Notes: a model not told the origin generated them from the sequence alone. Shown: positions 50,858-59,894, counted from the stretch's first letter. The stretch is DNA of 64,000 nucleotides from RGIG5612 sp045600845 (GCA_045600845.1 JAZRYR010000053.1:1-64000), one strand, 5' to 3'. Program-made: numbers and translations.

Positions 50858-51585
50858 TTTACAATCCGGACGATACCATTCTCCTTATTGCTTTCCTCCA
50901 ATAATTCCATCATAACATCAATGACTTCCTCTGCCGAAAGCATTCGGCCCCGCTCCGACTGAGCTGCAACGGTATCCTTCATAATCTGAGGCATGTCATC
51001 TAAAAATTTCGTATCTGTAAGATCCGGCGCCATGGCATTAATCTGAATATTCTTTCCGCCATATTCCTTGGCTAAAGCCCTGGTCAGACCGATCATGGCA
51101 CTCTTGGTGGAAACGTAAGGAGCCAGGAAATTTGGGGTTCCTTCTTCCGTTCCGTAATAGGAAGACATAAGAATTATCTTTCCGTTCTTTTCTTTCGCCA
51201 TTCTTGGAAGAACCTTCATCAGAATCAGTACCGCAGACCGGAAAGAAATTTCCATATTGGCTTTAAAAACGTCCCATGTAAGTTTTTTAAACTGTAATGG
51301 TTTGGCCTTTGGCGCAGGAAGGTGAATCATATCGGTTATAACGTCTCTGCCCTCCAGGTCATCGTTCAGCTTTTCGATTTCTTCCATATCGGTCATATCA
51401 ACGTTACGGAGAATTATTTTTTCTTTCAGTTCCGGATAAGTTTCGGTCAATACGTCCAGCTGTTCTTTGGCATCAAAACAGGTGCCGTAGATCCATTCCA
51501 CATCCTCCAGTCCGGTTTTACACATCCGTTCGATTAAAGCGATACCAAAGGCAGAATCTGCTGCCGTTATTAAAAATCTTCTCAT
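50854..51585 (-). CDS. Short-chain dehydrogenase/reductase (FabG-like)
   Basis: This 243-residue Rossmann-fold SDR has the catalytic YxxxK (YVSTK, in APYVSTKSAMIGLTRALAKEY), the preceding catalytic serine in IILMSSYYG and the NxxxxxA-like INAMAPDLTDTKF. The cofactor motif at the N-terminus is TAADSAFG, a variant of TGxxxGxG. It resembles FabG-type 3-oxoacyl reductases. It is next to a MaoC-like hydratase and carrier proteins, so it probably acts on a carrier-bound acyl group. It overlaps both neighbours by 4 nt. Confidence 0.85.
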   Translation of the reverse strand: MRRFLITAADSAFGIALIERMCKTGLEDVEWIYGTCFDAKEQLDVLTETYPELKEKIILRNVDMTDMEEIEKLNDDLEGRDVITDMIHLPAPKAKPLQFKKLTWDVFKANMEISFRSAVLILMKVLPRMAKEKNGKIILMSSYYGTEEGTPNFLAPYVSTKSAMIGLTRALAKEYGGKNIQINAMAPDLTDTKFLDDMPQIMKDTVAAQSERGRMLSAEEVIDVMMELLEESNKENGIVRIVK

Positions 51586-51998
51586 TCCATTACTCCGATC
51601 TGCATGCTTGCTTTCAGTTTCTTTTCTCCGGCTTCATTTACCCCATTTACTTTCAATACGATAAACCGAAAGGTATCATTCTTTTCCGATACTTTTCCCG
51701 TAAATTTTAATTTCTCTCCCGGGAACACGGGCTTGGCAAATTTCGCTTCCACGCTCTGGATCAAAGAATATCTTCCCGGCATATATACCCCGGCCATCGT
51801 AGAAAGAAAGGAGGCCGTTAACATGCCAAAAACGACTTTCCCTTCAAATCCTTTCTCTTTCGCAAAAGAAGGGTCGTTATGCAAAGGATTCACATCCTCC
51901 GTCATCGTTTTAAAAGCTTCCATCATGTCTTCCGTGATGATAATTTCAAAACTTTCTTCCTGTCCGATTTGTATTTCGTCAAATCTGTATTCGTTCAT
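51582..51998 (-). CDS. MaoC-like hotdog-fold hydratase/dehydratase
   Basis: The 138-residue hotdog-fold protein has the (R)-hydratase active-site pattern D-x4-H within EDVNPLHND and the following GFEGKVVFGML. Such enzymes add or remove water at an acyl thioester. No ketosynthase is encoded nearby, so its substrate is unlikely to come from chain extension; a glyceryl or hydroxyacyl thioester is an option. It overlaps the SDR gene by 4 nt. Confidence 0.85.
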   Translation of the reverse strand: MNEYRFDEIQIGQEESFEIIITEDMMEAFKTMTEDVNPLHNDPSFAKEKGFEGKVVFGMLTASFLSTMAGVYMPGRYSLIQSVEAKFAKPVFPGEKLKFTGKVSEKNDTFRFIVLKVNGVNEAGEKKLKASMQIGVME

Positions 51999-52022
51999 TA
52001 TGTTCCCCTATCGTTACCTGTT

Positions 52023-53294
52023 CTATTCAAAATCAAAAATTGGATAATAGTCCTGGATAATTGTCGTCGAATAGGTATTGATGACCATGTCCGGCGTACT
52101 TTTCCGAATATATTCTTTAATGCTGCCTTCAAAATATCTCGGGTCGATCAATTCTACTTTCTTACAAGCCAAGGCAAGGAAAGAAGTTACGGGGATCATC
52201 ATGGAGTCGCCTACGATCAAGAGGTAGGTATCGTTCTCCGCCAGATCATTTTCAACGGAAGAGAGTCCTGTCCCTTCAAAGGACAGTAAGCCCAGATAGC
52301 ATTCCCGTTTATATATATTCTCTGCATCAATCTGCTTTCTATTATAGGTAACGTCAAACGCTCCTCTTACATCCATTCCATTGGATGTTTTAAAAGTAAT
52401 GTCTGTCTTGAATTTCGGATAAAGGATGGTAAAATCGTCCGGTTCTACAGCGGCCAATGTCGCTCGTTTTCCTAAAGAACCCAGATAATATTCTTTCAAT
52501 ATTTCTTCCCGGTATTTTTCCGGCTCATATTGGGAAAGGTCCAACCCCAGACCGTATTTTTCATTTAAATAAACAGCGATTTTCTTCGTTGCCCAAAGAG
52601 CCGTCTCCTGCTTCCAATGATGATCGGTCTTATAGAACAGGCTATGGAAATCCTCCATCTCTTCCTGCACCGTTTTCCTTAAGTCATAGCAGTTGATTCC
52701 GCTCCTTTGTAAATCACTTATAAGAAGGTCCGAATTATAATTTGCGAAATCTTTTACTTCATTTAAGCCTTTGTCCCCATATTTGTCCAGGTTTCCGGGC
52801 GTCTGAAGATATAAGAATTCTGCCCCTGCACTTTCTGAGGTTTCCCGGAGGCCTTCAATTTTTGTGGCAATTTTCTGGATGTCTTCTTTCGTCTCTTTTC
52901 CGTTGGCGCTGGCTAAATATCCGTTGTCCAGATAAAGAATGCTGTTATATTCGCCCGGCGCATATATTTTCCAACCGATCAGGTTCTTGTAACGGACCGC
53001 ATTTTCAACAAAAGTCGTCCTGCCAAAAAGCAAATCGTTGGAATAGGCATCCACATAATTTTTACCGGCATAAATGCCGTTGGAATACCCTTTATAAATT
53101 CTATCGAAATAGCTGTCGTCCTCCGTAATCTCATAAACCTTTGTTTCAATATCATGGTCCATCTGGAACAGGTCCTCTGCACCCAATTTAATGGCAACAA
53201 AACAAATGATGATTGAAATGAAAAAGGCAATCATGATTCCTATGACGATTCGGGTCATCACTTTATGAAATTTGTTTTCGTTTTGGTTTTCCAT
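52023..53294 (-). CDS. DHHW-motif (AlgX/AlgJ-like) surface acylation protein
   Basis: The 423-residue protein has one N-terminal membrane anchor (about residues 13-33) and a large extracytoplasmic domain. It carries the DHHW motif (KTDHHWKQETAL, around residue 220) and the nucleophile block VGDSMMIP near residue 380. DHHW proteins (AlgJ, AlgX, CotH-unrelated) transfer acyl groups onto exported polysaccharides. Its start lies 3 nt after the stop of MBOAT 2, and the two form the second transferase pair of the operon. Confidence 0.85.
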   Translation of the reverse strand: MENQNENKFHKVMTRIVIGIMIAFFISIIICFVAIKLGAEDLFQMDHDIETKVYEITEDDSYFDRIYKGYSNGIYAGKNYVDAYSNDLLFGRTTFVENAVRYKNLIGWKIYAPGEYNSILYLDNGYLASANGKETKEDIQKIATKIEGLRETSESAGAEFLYLQTPGNLDKYGDKGLNEVKDFANYNSDLLISDLQRSGINCYDLRKTVQEEMEDFHSLFYKTDHHWKQETALWATKKIAVYLNEKYGLGLDLSQYEPEKYREEILKEYYLGSLGKRATLAAVEPDDFTILYPKFKTDITFKTSNGMDVRGAFDVTYNRKQIDAENIYKRECYLGLLSFEGTGLSSVENDLAENDTYLLIVGDSMMIPVTSFLALACKKVELIDPRYFEGSIKEYIRKSTPDMVINTYSTTIIQDYYPIFDFE

Positions 53295-53297
53295 AAA

Positions 53298-54773
53298 TCA
53301 AAAGTTAAAGTATATGAACGGATTATAGGCTTCTGTAATTACCAACAGCACGGATAAAACAAATATTACCAGCGTAAGGATTCCCCGTGCGATTCCTTTC
53401 ACTTTTTCATTTGTGACTTTATTACGGATACTTCTTGCCAGCGGCGTAGATAGCAAAATCCCAACAAGAAGTACGATTTTTCCATTATTCAGATAATCGA
53501 AAAATGCGCTGTCCACAAAGCCTGCGCTGGTGCCGCCAAACATATTCTTTATGTAGTCCCAGGCTACGGAAAGGCTTTCTGCCCGGAATAAAACATAGGC
53601 AATCAACAGGAAAAAAATAACGTAAATATGGTAAAAAATCTTGCTGACGGTAAAGCCCTTTTGGGTCGCTGCTTTCAAGGCCTTCTTTCCAAACTTGGAA
53701 ATGCTTTCAAAGCTCATAAGTACGAAGAATAAAAGTCCCCATATGATAAAGTTCCAGTTCGCTCCATGCCAAAGTCCCATGGCCAGCCAAAGTGCCAAAA
53801 GAGAGAAAACCGCAGGAACGAATTTTCCTTTTTTCTTCCCGAATTTCTTCCGGGACCATTCTCCCAACTTTATGAATCCATTACTTCTCTGCAGCGGATA
53901 AAACAGATAATCCCTCATCCAGCTTCCCAAGGTCATATGCCATCTTCTCCAATATTCCGTGAAGGATAAGGACACGTACGGATAATCGAAGTTCTCCGGG
54001 AATCGGAATCCGAAGATTCTTCCTAATCCGATTGCCATATCAGAATATCCGGAAAAGTCAAAGTAAATCTGTAAAGTATAGCAAACGGTTCCCAGCCAAG
54101 CCGTTAATACAGAATCTGCTCCCGGGCTTAAAAACGCATAATCCGCAATAATGGCCAGATAATTGGAAAGAATTACTTTCTTTCCCAGTCCATACACAAA
54201 TCGAGTGATCCCATAAGTGATATCGGCGCTGGTTTCCTGTCGGTCTAAGAGTTCTTTTGAAACATCTTCATACCGCACGATCGGGCCTGCCACCAGCTGC
54301 GGGAACATAGAAATATAAAGACCCAGCAGCAAGAGATTTTTCTGTACCCGTTCCGGCACGCTATATACGTCCAGAATATAAGACAGAATCTGGAAGGTAT
54401 AAAAGCTGATTCCCAAAGGAAGGGCGATACTGATGTTTCCACCGAAAATGCGGGAGGCAAATCCTAAATATTTAAATACAAACAGCAGTCCGATATCGAA
54501 AACAAGAGCTGCTGCCAACAGAAGTCTTCTCGTTGCGACCTTTTCCTGTTTTCCAAGCCCCAGTCCGATCAGCCAATTCAATACAATTGAGGCCATCAGC
54601 AGAAATACGAATTTCGGTTCTCCCCAGGCATAGAAAACAAGACTTGCTGCCAGCAAGACCATATTTTTAAATTTTCTTCCGCCGTCACTCATTTTTTTAA
54701 TAAACGGGTTAAAGTAAAAAATGAGCACCAGAGGCAAGAATACAAATAAAAATATATTTCCTGAAAATACCAT
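53298..54773 (-). CDS. MBOAT O-acyltransferase 2 (AlgI-like)
   Basis: The 491-residue multi-span acyltransferase has the motif EYWRRWHMTLGSWMRDYLFYPL and the invariant histidine in GLWHGANWNFIIWG. Of the three MBOATs it is the most AlgI-like, with the opening MVFSGNIFLFVFLPLVLIFYF. It is followed by a DHHW protein as in polysaccharide acetylation systems. Its start overlaps the stop of the preceding SGNH gene by 1 nt. Confidence 0.93.
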   Translation of the reverse strand: MVFSGNIFLFVFLPLVLIFYFNPFIKKMSDGGRKFKNMVLLAASLVFYAWGEPKFVFLLMASIVLNWLIGLGLGKQEKVATRRLLLAAALVFDIGLLFVFKYLGFASRIFGGNISIALPLGISFYTFQILSYILDVYSVPERVQKNLLLLGLYISMFPQLVAGPIVRYEDVSKELLDRQETSADITYGITRFVYGLGKKVILSNYLAIIADYAFLSPGADSVLTAWLGTVCYTLQIYFDFSGYSDMAIGLGRIFGFRFPENFDYPYVSLSFTEYWRRWHMTLGSWMRDYLFYPLQRSNGFIKLGEWSRKKFGKKKGKFVPAVFSLLALWLAMGLWHGANWNFIIWGLLFFVLMSFESISKFGKKALKAATQKGFTVSKIFYHIYVIFFLLIAYVLFRAESLSVAWDYIKNMFGGTSAGFVDSAFFDYLNNGKIVLLVGILLSTPLARSIRNKVTNEKVKGIARGILTLVIFVLSVLLVITEAYNPFIYFNF

Positions 54774-55828
54774 TAATCTGCCTCTACATAAAACCGATAG
54801 GATTCATATAATCCATTCCAAAACGCTGCCGTGGATTCCGGATTCTCCTCTCCGGTCTTTCTTTTATCTGTAAAATCGCAGGTCTGCTTCATGTACCGGG
54901 CGAGATACCTGCTGATTTTTTCACTTCCATAAACGTTAAAATGGGAAGAAGAATCGGCCAGATCCCTTTTCTCATCAATTTCCATTTCTGCCAAAGGCTC
55001 CGGGGTATTCATCTCAAAGAATTCCAGGCCTTCTTCTTCAGCAAAGGTTGTTACCGCCTCGTGAATATCCTTTGTCCAGCCTTTGGAAGGAGTTTTAAAG
55101 AGCACCAGACGGACGCCCTTGGATTCACAAAGCTGGCGCATTAAACCAAAGTAATGACGGTTGACCTCGGTGATTTCCGTCACATAAGGTGCCCCCAGTT
55201 CCTCATCGGTCGGGAGCCATTTATAATCTTTTTCATAGACAAAATGATCCTTCGTTGCCACATAGCCCATAAAAAGATGCTCATACTTATCATGATATCT
55301 GCTATAGAGGGTTCCCTCAAAAATTTCTTTCCACCGGCTGTGGAATTTATACAACGGAATCAGATAATTGATCTTTTTATAATGATCTACGGTAATGCTG
55401 TTATCATTTTCATCGTCTTCCTTCAACTCACAGATCAGTTTCAGCTTATCAAAATTCAAAGGCATTTTGTCTAAAGACAGCTGGTTAAAGGAAGCTTTTC
55501 CATAGTTATATTGAAAACCGCTGGTATCAAAAAATACCACCTTTGGTGTATGTCTTTTTAATTCATTTTTTAACTGATAGTAATTGATGATAATCGATGC
55601 CTGCTCGCTGGACAGGTTATATCCCACGAACCCTGACTCATCCCAGATCACGACTGGATTTACATCATAAAAAACATTACTGGTTCCCAAAACGATATAA
55701 TCCAGTTCTTCGCAGCCCTTGGAAGTATCGGCCGAAAAATCTGTTTGCGGCATGAATAAAGCGTTTGCTCCAATCAGCAGCAACAAAAGGATCCCTATGA
55801 AAATAAGTGCTTTCCCTAATTTTTTCAT
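54773..55828 (-). CDS. Membrane-anchored SGNH-like protein, partner of MBOAT 1
   Basis: The 351-residue protein has an N-terminal anchor (about residues 7-25) and an outside domain with the nucleophile block VLGTSNVFYDV (Ser around residue 50) and DSSSHFNVYGSEKISRYL near residue 310 carrying the D-x2-H pair. It resembles the SGNH proteins that accompany DltB-like acyltransferases. Sequence similarity to the other two SGNH proteins of the operon is low, so they are not recent duplicates. Its start directly abuts the MBOAT 1 stop. Confidence 0.75.
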   Translation of the reverse strand: MKKLGKALIFIGILLLLLIGANALFMPQTDFSADTSKGCEELDYIVLGTSNVFYDVNPVVIWDESGFVGYNLSSEQASIIINYYQLKNELKRHTPKVVFFDTSGFQYNYGKASFNQLSLDKMPLNFDKLKLICELKEDDENDNSITVDHYKKINYLIPLYKFHSRWKEIFEGTLYSRYHDKYEHLFMGYVATKDHFVYEKDYKWLPTDEELGAPYVTEITEVNRHYFGLMRQLCESKGVRLVLFKTPSKGWTKDIHEAVTTFAEEEGLEFFEMNTPEPLAEMEIDEKRDLADSSSHFNVYGSEKISRYLARYMKQTCDFTDKRKTGEENPESTAAFWNGLYESYRFYVEAD

Positions 55829-57376
55829 TTAAAATCCCTGATAAATAAAGCTTCCGGCTTCTAAGTTTCCGCCATAATTTCCAACAATAATCACAACCAT
55901 CAGTAAAATCAAAATAATCAGCCACCGGAGGACGATGTTCCTATTGGACAGACGGTCCCTTACATCTTTCTTTTTATGTAAGGTCGCCAGAACAATCCAA
56001 AGAATCACTCCGAAAAGAATGACCAAAAAATCCAGAAGATCGACTCCCAGCAGCTTTATATCGGTAATCTTTTCAATTCCCGTTTCCGGAATCGTAACCA
56101 GACCCATTGCCGGCTTTTTAAACAGATTGCCAAGGTACGCCATTCCTTCTTTTATGGTCGGCATAAAGAAAAAGAAGGCTCCGATCATGGCCAGAAAATA
56201 GGTCCGGACAGCGCAGAATATGCCATAAGCTTTGGAAACAACCAGTTTTGGAAATCTGCTGTCAAATTTCTTAATCGGCCCTTCCATTACCGTTGCAACG
56301 ATAATGATGAAAGCATAGTAAAGACCGGATATGATATATTTCATTTCCAGTCCATGCCACAATCCATATACAAGCCACACCAGCAGAACGCCGATGCAGG
56401 TAACCAGAACAGACGCGCCTTTTCTGCCGATTCTGTCTTTTGCTTTTTTATTCAACATTTTCGCAGGCTTCGATGTTATGAAACTATACATTACATAATC
56501 TCTGAGCCATGCGCCTAAAGTGATATGCCACCTTCTCCAGAATTCCGGGACGTTCTTGGAAAGATATGGATGGTCGAAATTCTCCGGAAGACGGATGCCT
56601 AAAATCTCAGAAGATCCAAGAACAATATCCATGCAACCGGAAAAATCCATGTAAAGATTTAAAGAGCATAAAGCAACGGTCAGGATGATCCAGCCACCGG
56701 AATAAAGGTTGTCCTGCCACCCTGCGGTCATATTCCCTACCACCGCAGAAAGCCGTTCTGCAACGACCAGCTTTTTAAAGAAGCCCCAGATCATCCGCAA
56801 GATTCCATAGGTAAGGTTTTCATACCGGAATCTGTGAGAGATAAAAAGCTGTTCACTTAACTCATCATAACGGTTGATCGGTCCTTGCGTAAGAATCGGG
56901 AAAAAGCTGATAAAAGCCAGTACCTTTGCAAAATTATTCTCTGCAGGATATTTGTCCCGGAACACATCAATGGAATAACTGATGCCGGAAATAGAATAAT
57001 ATGAAATTCCCAAGGGAACGATGTAATTCAGGGAGCCGCCTGCTGTTTTTCCTGCGAAATTCAGTCCGGATAACAATCCGGCAAAGCCTTGCCCAAACCA
57101 ACCGGCATATTTCAAAACAACAACAATCCCGAAAACGAAAACCAGTTCCAGAATAAAGAGCCCTTTTGATTTTTTTGTTTCAAATACCTTCGTGAAACCA
57201 TAAATAAGGATTGCTTCCGCCAATACAAATATCAGGAATCCACCACTGGCCAGAGCGTAAAACCCAAGGCTTGATGCCAGAAGCCATATCCATTGAGCAT
57301 TCCCGCGTAACAGATAGTAAACAAGCGTTACGATGCCCAGAAATATTAAAAAGTAAATTGAAACCAGGCTTATCAT
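55829..57376 (-). CDS. MBOAT O-acyltransferase 1 (DltB-like)
   Basis: The 515-residue multi-span acyltransferase carries EFWRRWHITLGAWLRDYVMYS and the invariant histidine in GLWHGLEMKYIISG. ILTQGPINRYDELSEQL matches the equivalent loop in MBOAT 3 (AISQGPINRYEPL), so these two form one subgroup. It begins 4 nt after the second carrier protein gene, which suggests that this protein draws on that carrier. Confidence 0.92.
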   Translation of the reverse strand: MISLVSIYFLIFLGIVTLVYYLLRGNAQWIWLLASSLGFYALASGGFLIFVLAEAILIYGFTKVFETKKSKGLFILELVFVFGIVVVLKYAGWFGQGFAGLLSGLNFAGKTAGGSLNYIVPLGISYYSISGISYSIDVFRDKYPAENNFAKVLAFISFFPILTQGPINRYDELSEQLFISHRFRYENLTYGILRMIWGFFKKLVVAERLSAVVGNMTAGWQDNLYSGGWIILTVALCSLNLYMDFSGCMDIVLGSSEILGIRLPENFDHPYLSKNVPEFWRRWHITLGAWLRDYVMYSFITSKPAKMLNKKAKDRIGRKGASVLVTCIGVLLVWLVYGLWHGLEMKYIISGLYYAFIIIVATVMEGPIKKFDSRFPKLVVSKAYGIFCAVRTYFLAMIGAFFFFMPTIKEGMAYLGNLFKKPAMGLVTIPETGIEKITDIKLLGVDLLDFLVILFGVILWIVLATLHKKKDVRDRLSNRNIVLRWLIILILLMVVIIVGNYGGNLEAGSFIYQGF

Positions 57377-57380
57377 TTAC

Positions 57381-57605
57381 TTACTGCAGATCTTCCACCA
57401 ATTCACAGATAGAATCAATTGTTGCAAACTGCTCTTTTGTTATATATTTTGCCTTAATGGAAATATCAAATTCATCTTCCAGGGCGGAAACGATTTCAAT
57501 AATATCCAGAGATGTTATGATTTCATCTTCCAACATGTTTTCGCCGTCGTATTCCTCAATGTCTTCGTTGATTTCTGATAAAATGCTGATAATTTTCTCT
57601 TTCAT
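57381..57605 (-). CDS. Acyl carrier protein 2
   Basis: The 74-residue acidic four-helix carrier protein has the phosphopantetheine serine in ITSLDIIEIV (around residue 32); the usual Asp before it is replaced by Thr. Its layout resembles DltC-type carriers. It lies directly before MBOAT 1. Confidence 0.85.
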   Translation of the reverse strand: MKEKIISILSEINEDIEEYDGENMLEDEIITSLDIIEIVSALEDEFDISIKAKYITKEQFATIDSICELVEDLQ

Positions 57606-57645
57606 AATTCCTCCAAAATATATGTTATTTTCTAGTTTATTTCTG

Positions 57646-57891
57646 TCAGATTGCTGTTCCCCGGCCTTTAATGATTTCTACCATTTCGCCTACATTTTTC
57701 ATGCCATTGACTTCTACCATGGAGAACTTCAGGCCGAAGCGTTTTTCAATAGCTACAACCAGATTGATATGCTCTAAGCTATCCCAGTCTTCAATATCGT
57801 CGGAAGTGGTAGAAGCTTCCACAACGATTTCGTCATCATCAAAAATATCCTGGAATATTTCGTTTAATGCATCATAGATTTTTTCTTCCAT
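57646..57891 (-). CDS. Acyl carrier protein 1
   Basis: The 81-residue acidic carrier protein has the canonical DSL phosphopantetheine site in EDWDSLEHINLVVAIEKRF (Ser around residue 38). Carriers with WDSLxHI are typical partners of FkbH-like loading enzymes, and it directly follows the FkbH-like gene (15 nt). Confidence 0.9.
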   Translation of the reverse strand: MEEKIYDALNEIFQDIFDDDEIVVEASTTSDDIEDWDSLEHINLVVAIEKRFGLKFSMVEVNGMKNVGEMVEIIKGRGTAI

Positions 57892-57906
57892 TTTCTACTG
57901 CTCCTG

Positions 57907-59688
57907 TTATTCATTATTTATTGTGATTACTTTGCACTGTTTTTGATAATCTTTTACGGAAAGCTCCCACCGGTCTTCTTTTTCTTCAAAACCCAAAACC
58001 GAATACAGCTTCGCTACCATGGAATTTTTTTTGGTCGGATAGTAATATCCGACAATGGTTTCTACATTTTTTTCTTTCGCTTTTTCTACCAGTTCGTCCA
58101 GCATGGCAAATTCCAGGTCTCGTTTCAAAACCCGGCAGCTCATTAAATTCAATCGGATATGGGCTTCCTTTCCCTCCGTTTTCTTCTGTGACGGCAATAT
58201 TTCTGCGGCTTCCACTGCCACTACGCCGTTATCGCCAAACTTATCTTCCAGTCGACCGTAAATGGTAATCCAGTCGTCACTTTTTGCCATTTTTTCAATG
58301 TCCGTTACGCTGCACCTTAAGGTGGTCAGATTGAACTGATTGCTTTTGTTGGTCAACTGGGAAATTCTTGGAATCGTATCATCTCCAAAAGACTTTATTT
58401 CCGCTTTCATTTCCAGACTTAAAAGATACTCTTCGTAATTCTCAAAAGCGGTCTGTGCCTTCTTTCGCTCCCTGTTTGCTTTGTACATTTCGTTTCTTTG
58501 GGTATCATCCTTTGACAGATTCGTTACTTCAAAGAAACCCGATTTATCTAAAATATGGATATATTCTTCCGGACCGGTAAGTTCCGGAACTGCAACGCCT
58601 TTCACCTGCTCCCGGATTATGTGGCGTTCTGCTGGATTGTCATCAACAAATACGAAAGAATCTATGCCTAAATTCAGTTCCTCCGCAATTGCCCGAAGGT
58701 TTTGGTCTTTTGGTTCCCAGTTCGCCTGAATGCAGAGAAAATCTTCTGGTTTCAAGGCTCCCCGTTCCAGATTCAAGCCGGCAATCGCATTTTCATAATC
58801 ATTTTTTGAATCAATGTTTAAGAGGACGCCAATATCTTTTTGAGCCTTGAGGTACTGCTGAAATTCCAGGAAAGTTTCTGCTTCTGAACTTTCTGCTCCC
58901 ACCTTTACATTTTCCGGGCCATCGTCTCCGATGATTCCGCCCCACAGAGTATTATCCAGATCCAGTACCAGAGCTTTTTTATTTTTTCCGTAAATAGATT
59001 TGATGATATTCGCTACAGAAAAACAAAGGTCCGGCATCCGACTTACCTGTGGGCAATATTTATACATGTTCCAATAAAACGGATCGCACCAATTCTCCAG
59101 TCCGGCGCAGGCAGAAAGGTAATTCACATCATGAATAAACATGTTTTCCTTACCTTCGGCATATTCTGCGAAACGTTCATTTAACCGGGAAACAAAATGC
59201 ACTCTGCCGTGAATATCGGTGGCATCTTTATTGCCTAACAGCCTCCAGGCCGGCATCTCAAAGTTGTTCTGGATGATAACCGCTTTCGTCTGTTCCAGGT
59301 TTTCCCAGACGTCCTTGAAGTAATGGAAGACTTTCTCTTCTTTGGCAAGGACTTCTTCCGGACTGTCATTTACAGAAGGCCAATAATTGATATTATGGAT
59401 GCTGGTATGAATATAAAAGACATCTGCGTTAAAGCTTTCCAGCTCTGGATTTTTAAAACAGGCATCTTCATAAAATTTATTATATTCGCTCTCATAGAAC
59501 GTGGCTTCTATTCCTACATTCAAAAGAAACAGATCCAGAATCTGCGTTACGAGAGCCGTGGTAGATCCACCAAGAATCGCGATATTCTTTTTTATTCTGA
59601 TGTTGCCTTCTTTTATCAATTCCCTTCGGAATGATTTTTTCTTCTGCAGAATCAAATCACTGTCAAAAGGGTATTCCAGTTCTCTCAT
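57907..59688 (-). CDS. FkbH-like HAD-IIIC acyl-loading enzyme (glyceryl-ACP synthesis)
   Basis: The 593-residue protein combines an SGNH-like N-domain (GGST at 40-43), a HAD phosphatase-like domain with D243-x-D245 in VLDLDNTLWGGIIGDDG and FVDDNPAERHIIREQV, and a GNAT-like C-terminal domain (from about residue 440). FkbH enzymes take 1,3-bisphosphoglycerate and load a D-glyceryl group on a carrier protein. The next gene is such a carrier. The ATG at 59688 has CCGGAGG 5 nt upstream; the longer open frame has no ribosome binding site. It heads the 12-gene acylation operon. The alternative is loading of another phosphorylated hydroxyacid. Confidence 0.88.
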   Translation of the reverse strand: MRELEYPFDSDLILQKKKSFRRELIKEGNIRIKKNIAILGGSTTALVTQILDLFLLNVGIEATFYESEYNKFYEDACFKNPELESFNADVFYIHTSIHNINYWPSVNDSPEEVLAKEEKVFHYFKDVWENLEQTKAVIIQNNFEMPAWRLLGNKDATDIHGRVHFVSRLNERFAEYAEGKENMFIHDVNYLSACAGLENWCDPFYWNMYKYCPQVSRMPDLCFSVANIIKSIYGKNKKALVLDLDNTLWGGIIGDDGPENVKVGAESSEAETFLEFQQYLKAQKDIGVLLNIDSKNDYENAIAGLNLERGALKPEDFLCIQANWEPKDQNLRAIAEELNLGIDSFVFVDDNPAERHIIREQVKGVAVPELTGPEEYIHILDKSGFFEVTNLSKDDTQRNEMYKANRERKKAQTAFENYEEYLLSLEMKAEIKSFGDDTIPRISQLTNKSNQFNLTTLRCSVTDIEKMAKSDDWITIYGRLEDKFGDNGVVAVEAAEILPSQKKTEGKEAHIRLNLMSCRVLKRDLEFAMLDELVEKAKEKNVETIVGYYYPTKKNSMVAKLYSVLGFEEKEDRWELSVKDYQKQCKVITINNE

Positions 59689-59759
59689 ACAGCCTCCGGA
59701 AGGTGTTTTTAATACACAAATTAAATATGACCTTGCATAAGCACACAATAAATCAATTT

Positions 59760-59788
59760 ATTATACTTTAATTAAGAAAACTCTTCAA
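59760..59788 (-). promoter_or_regulatory. Promoter of the acylation operon
   Basis: On the minus strand TTGAAG (59783-59788), a 17-nt spacer and TATAAT (59760-59765). The leader to the FkbH-like gene is about 65 nt. No terminator or further promoter of this quality is visible inside the operon, which is consistent with one transcript of about 13 kb. Confidence 0.8.
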
Positions 59789-59792
59789 TCCA

Positions 59793-59894
59793 TAATCACC
59801 GAAAGCCACACAAGGCGGCGGTTCAGGATTGTCTTGCGTTCGGAAAGTGCATTCGTGCAAGCACAATGCACTTTCCTCGTCACTAAAGCAAAAA
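59793..59894 (-). repeat. Dispersed structured repeat, copy 3
   Basis: Third copy of the element at 34059 and 45662. It contains the longest hairpin version: GAAAGTGCATT pairs with AATGCACTTTC. It begins behind the U-tract of the tRNA-Leu terminator on the minus strand and directly precedes the -35 box of the acylation operon. Confidence 0.85.
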
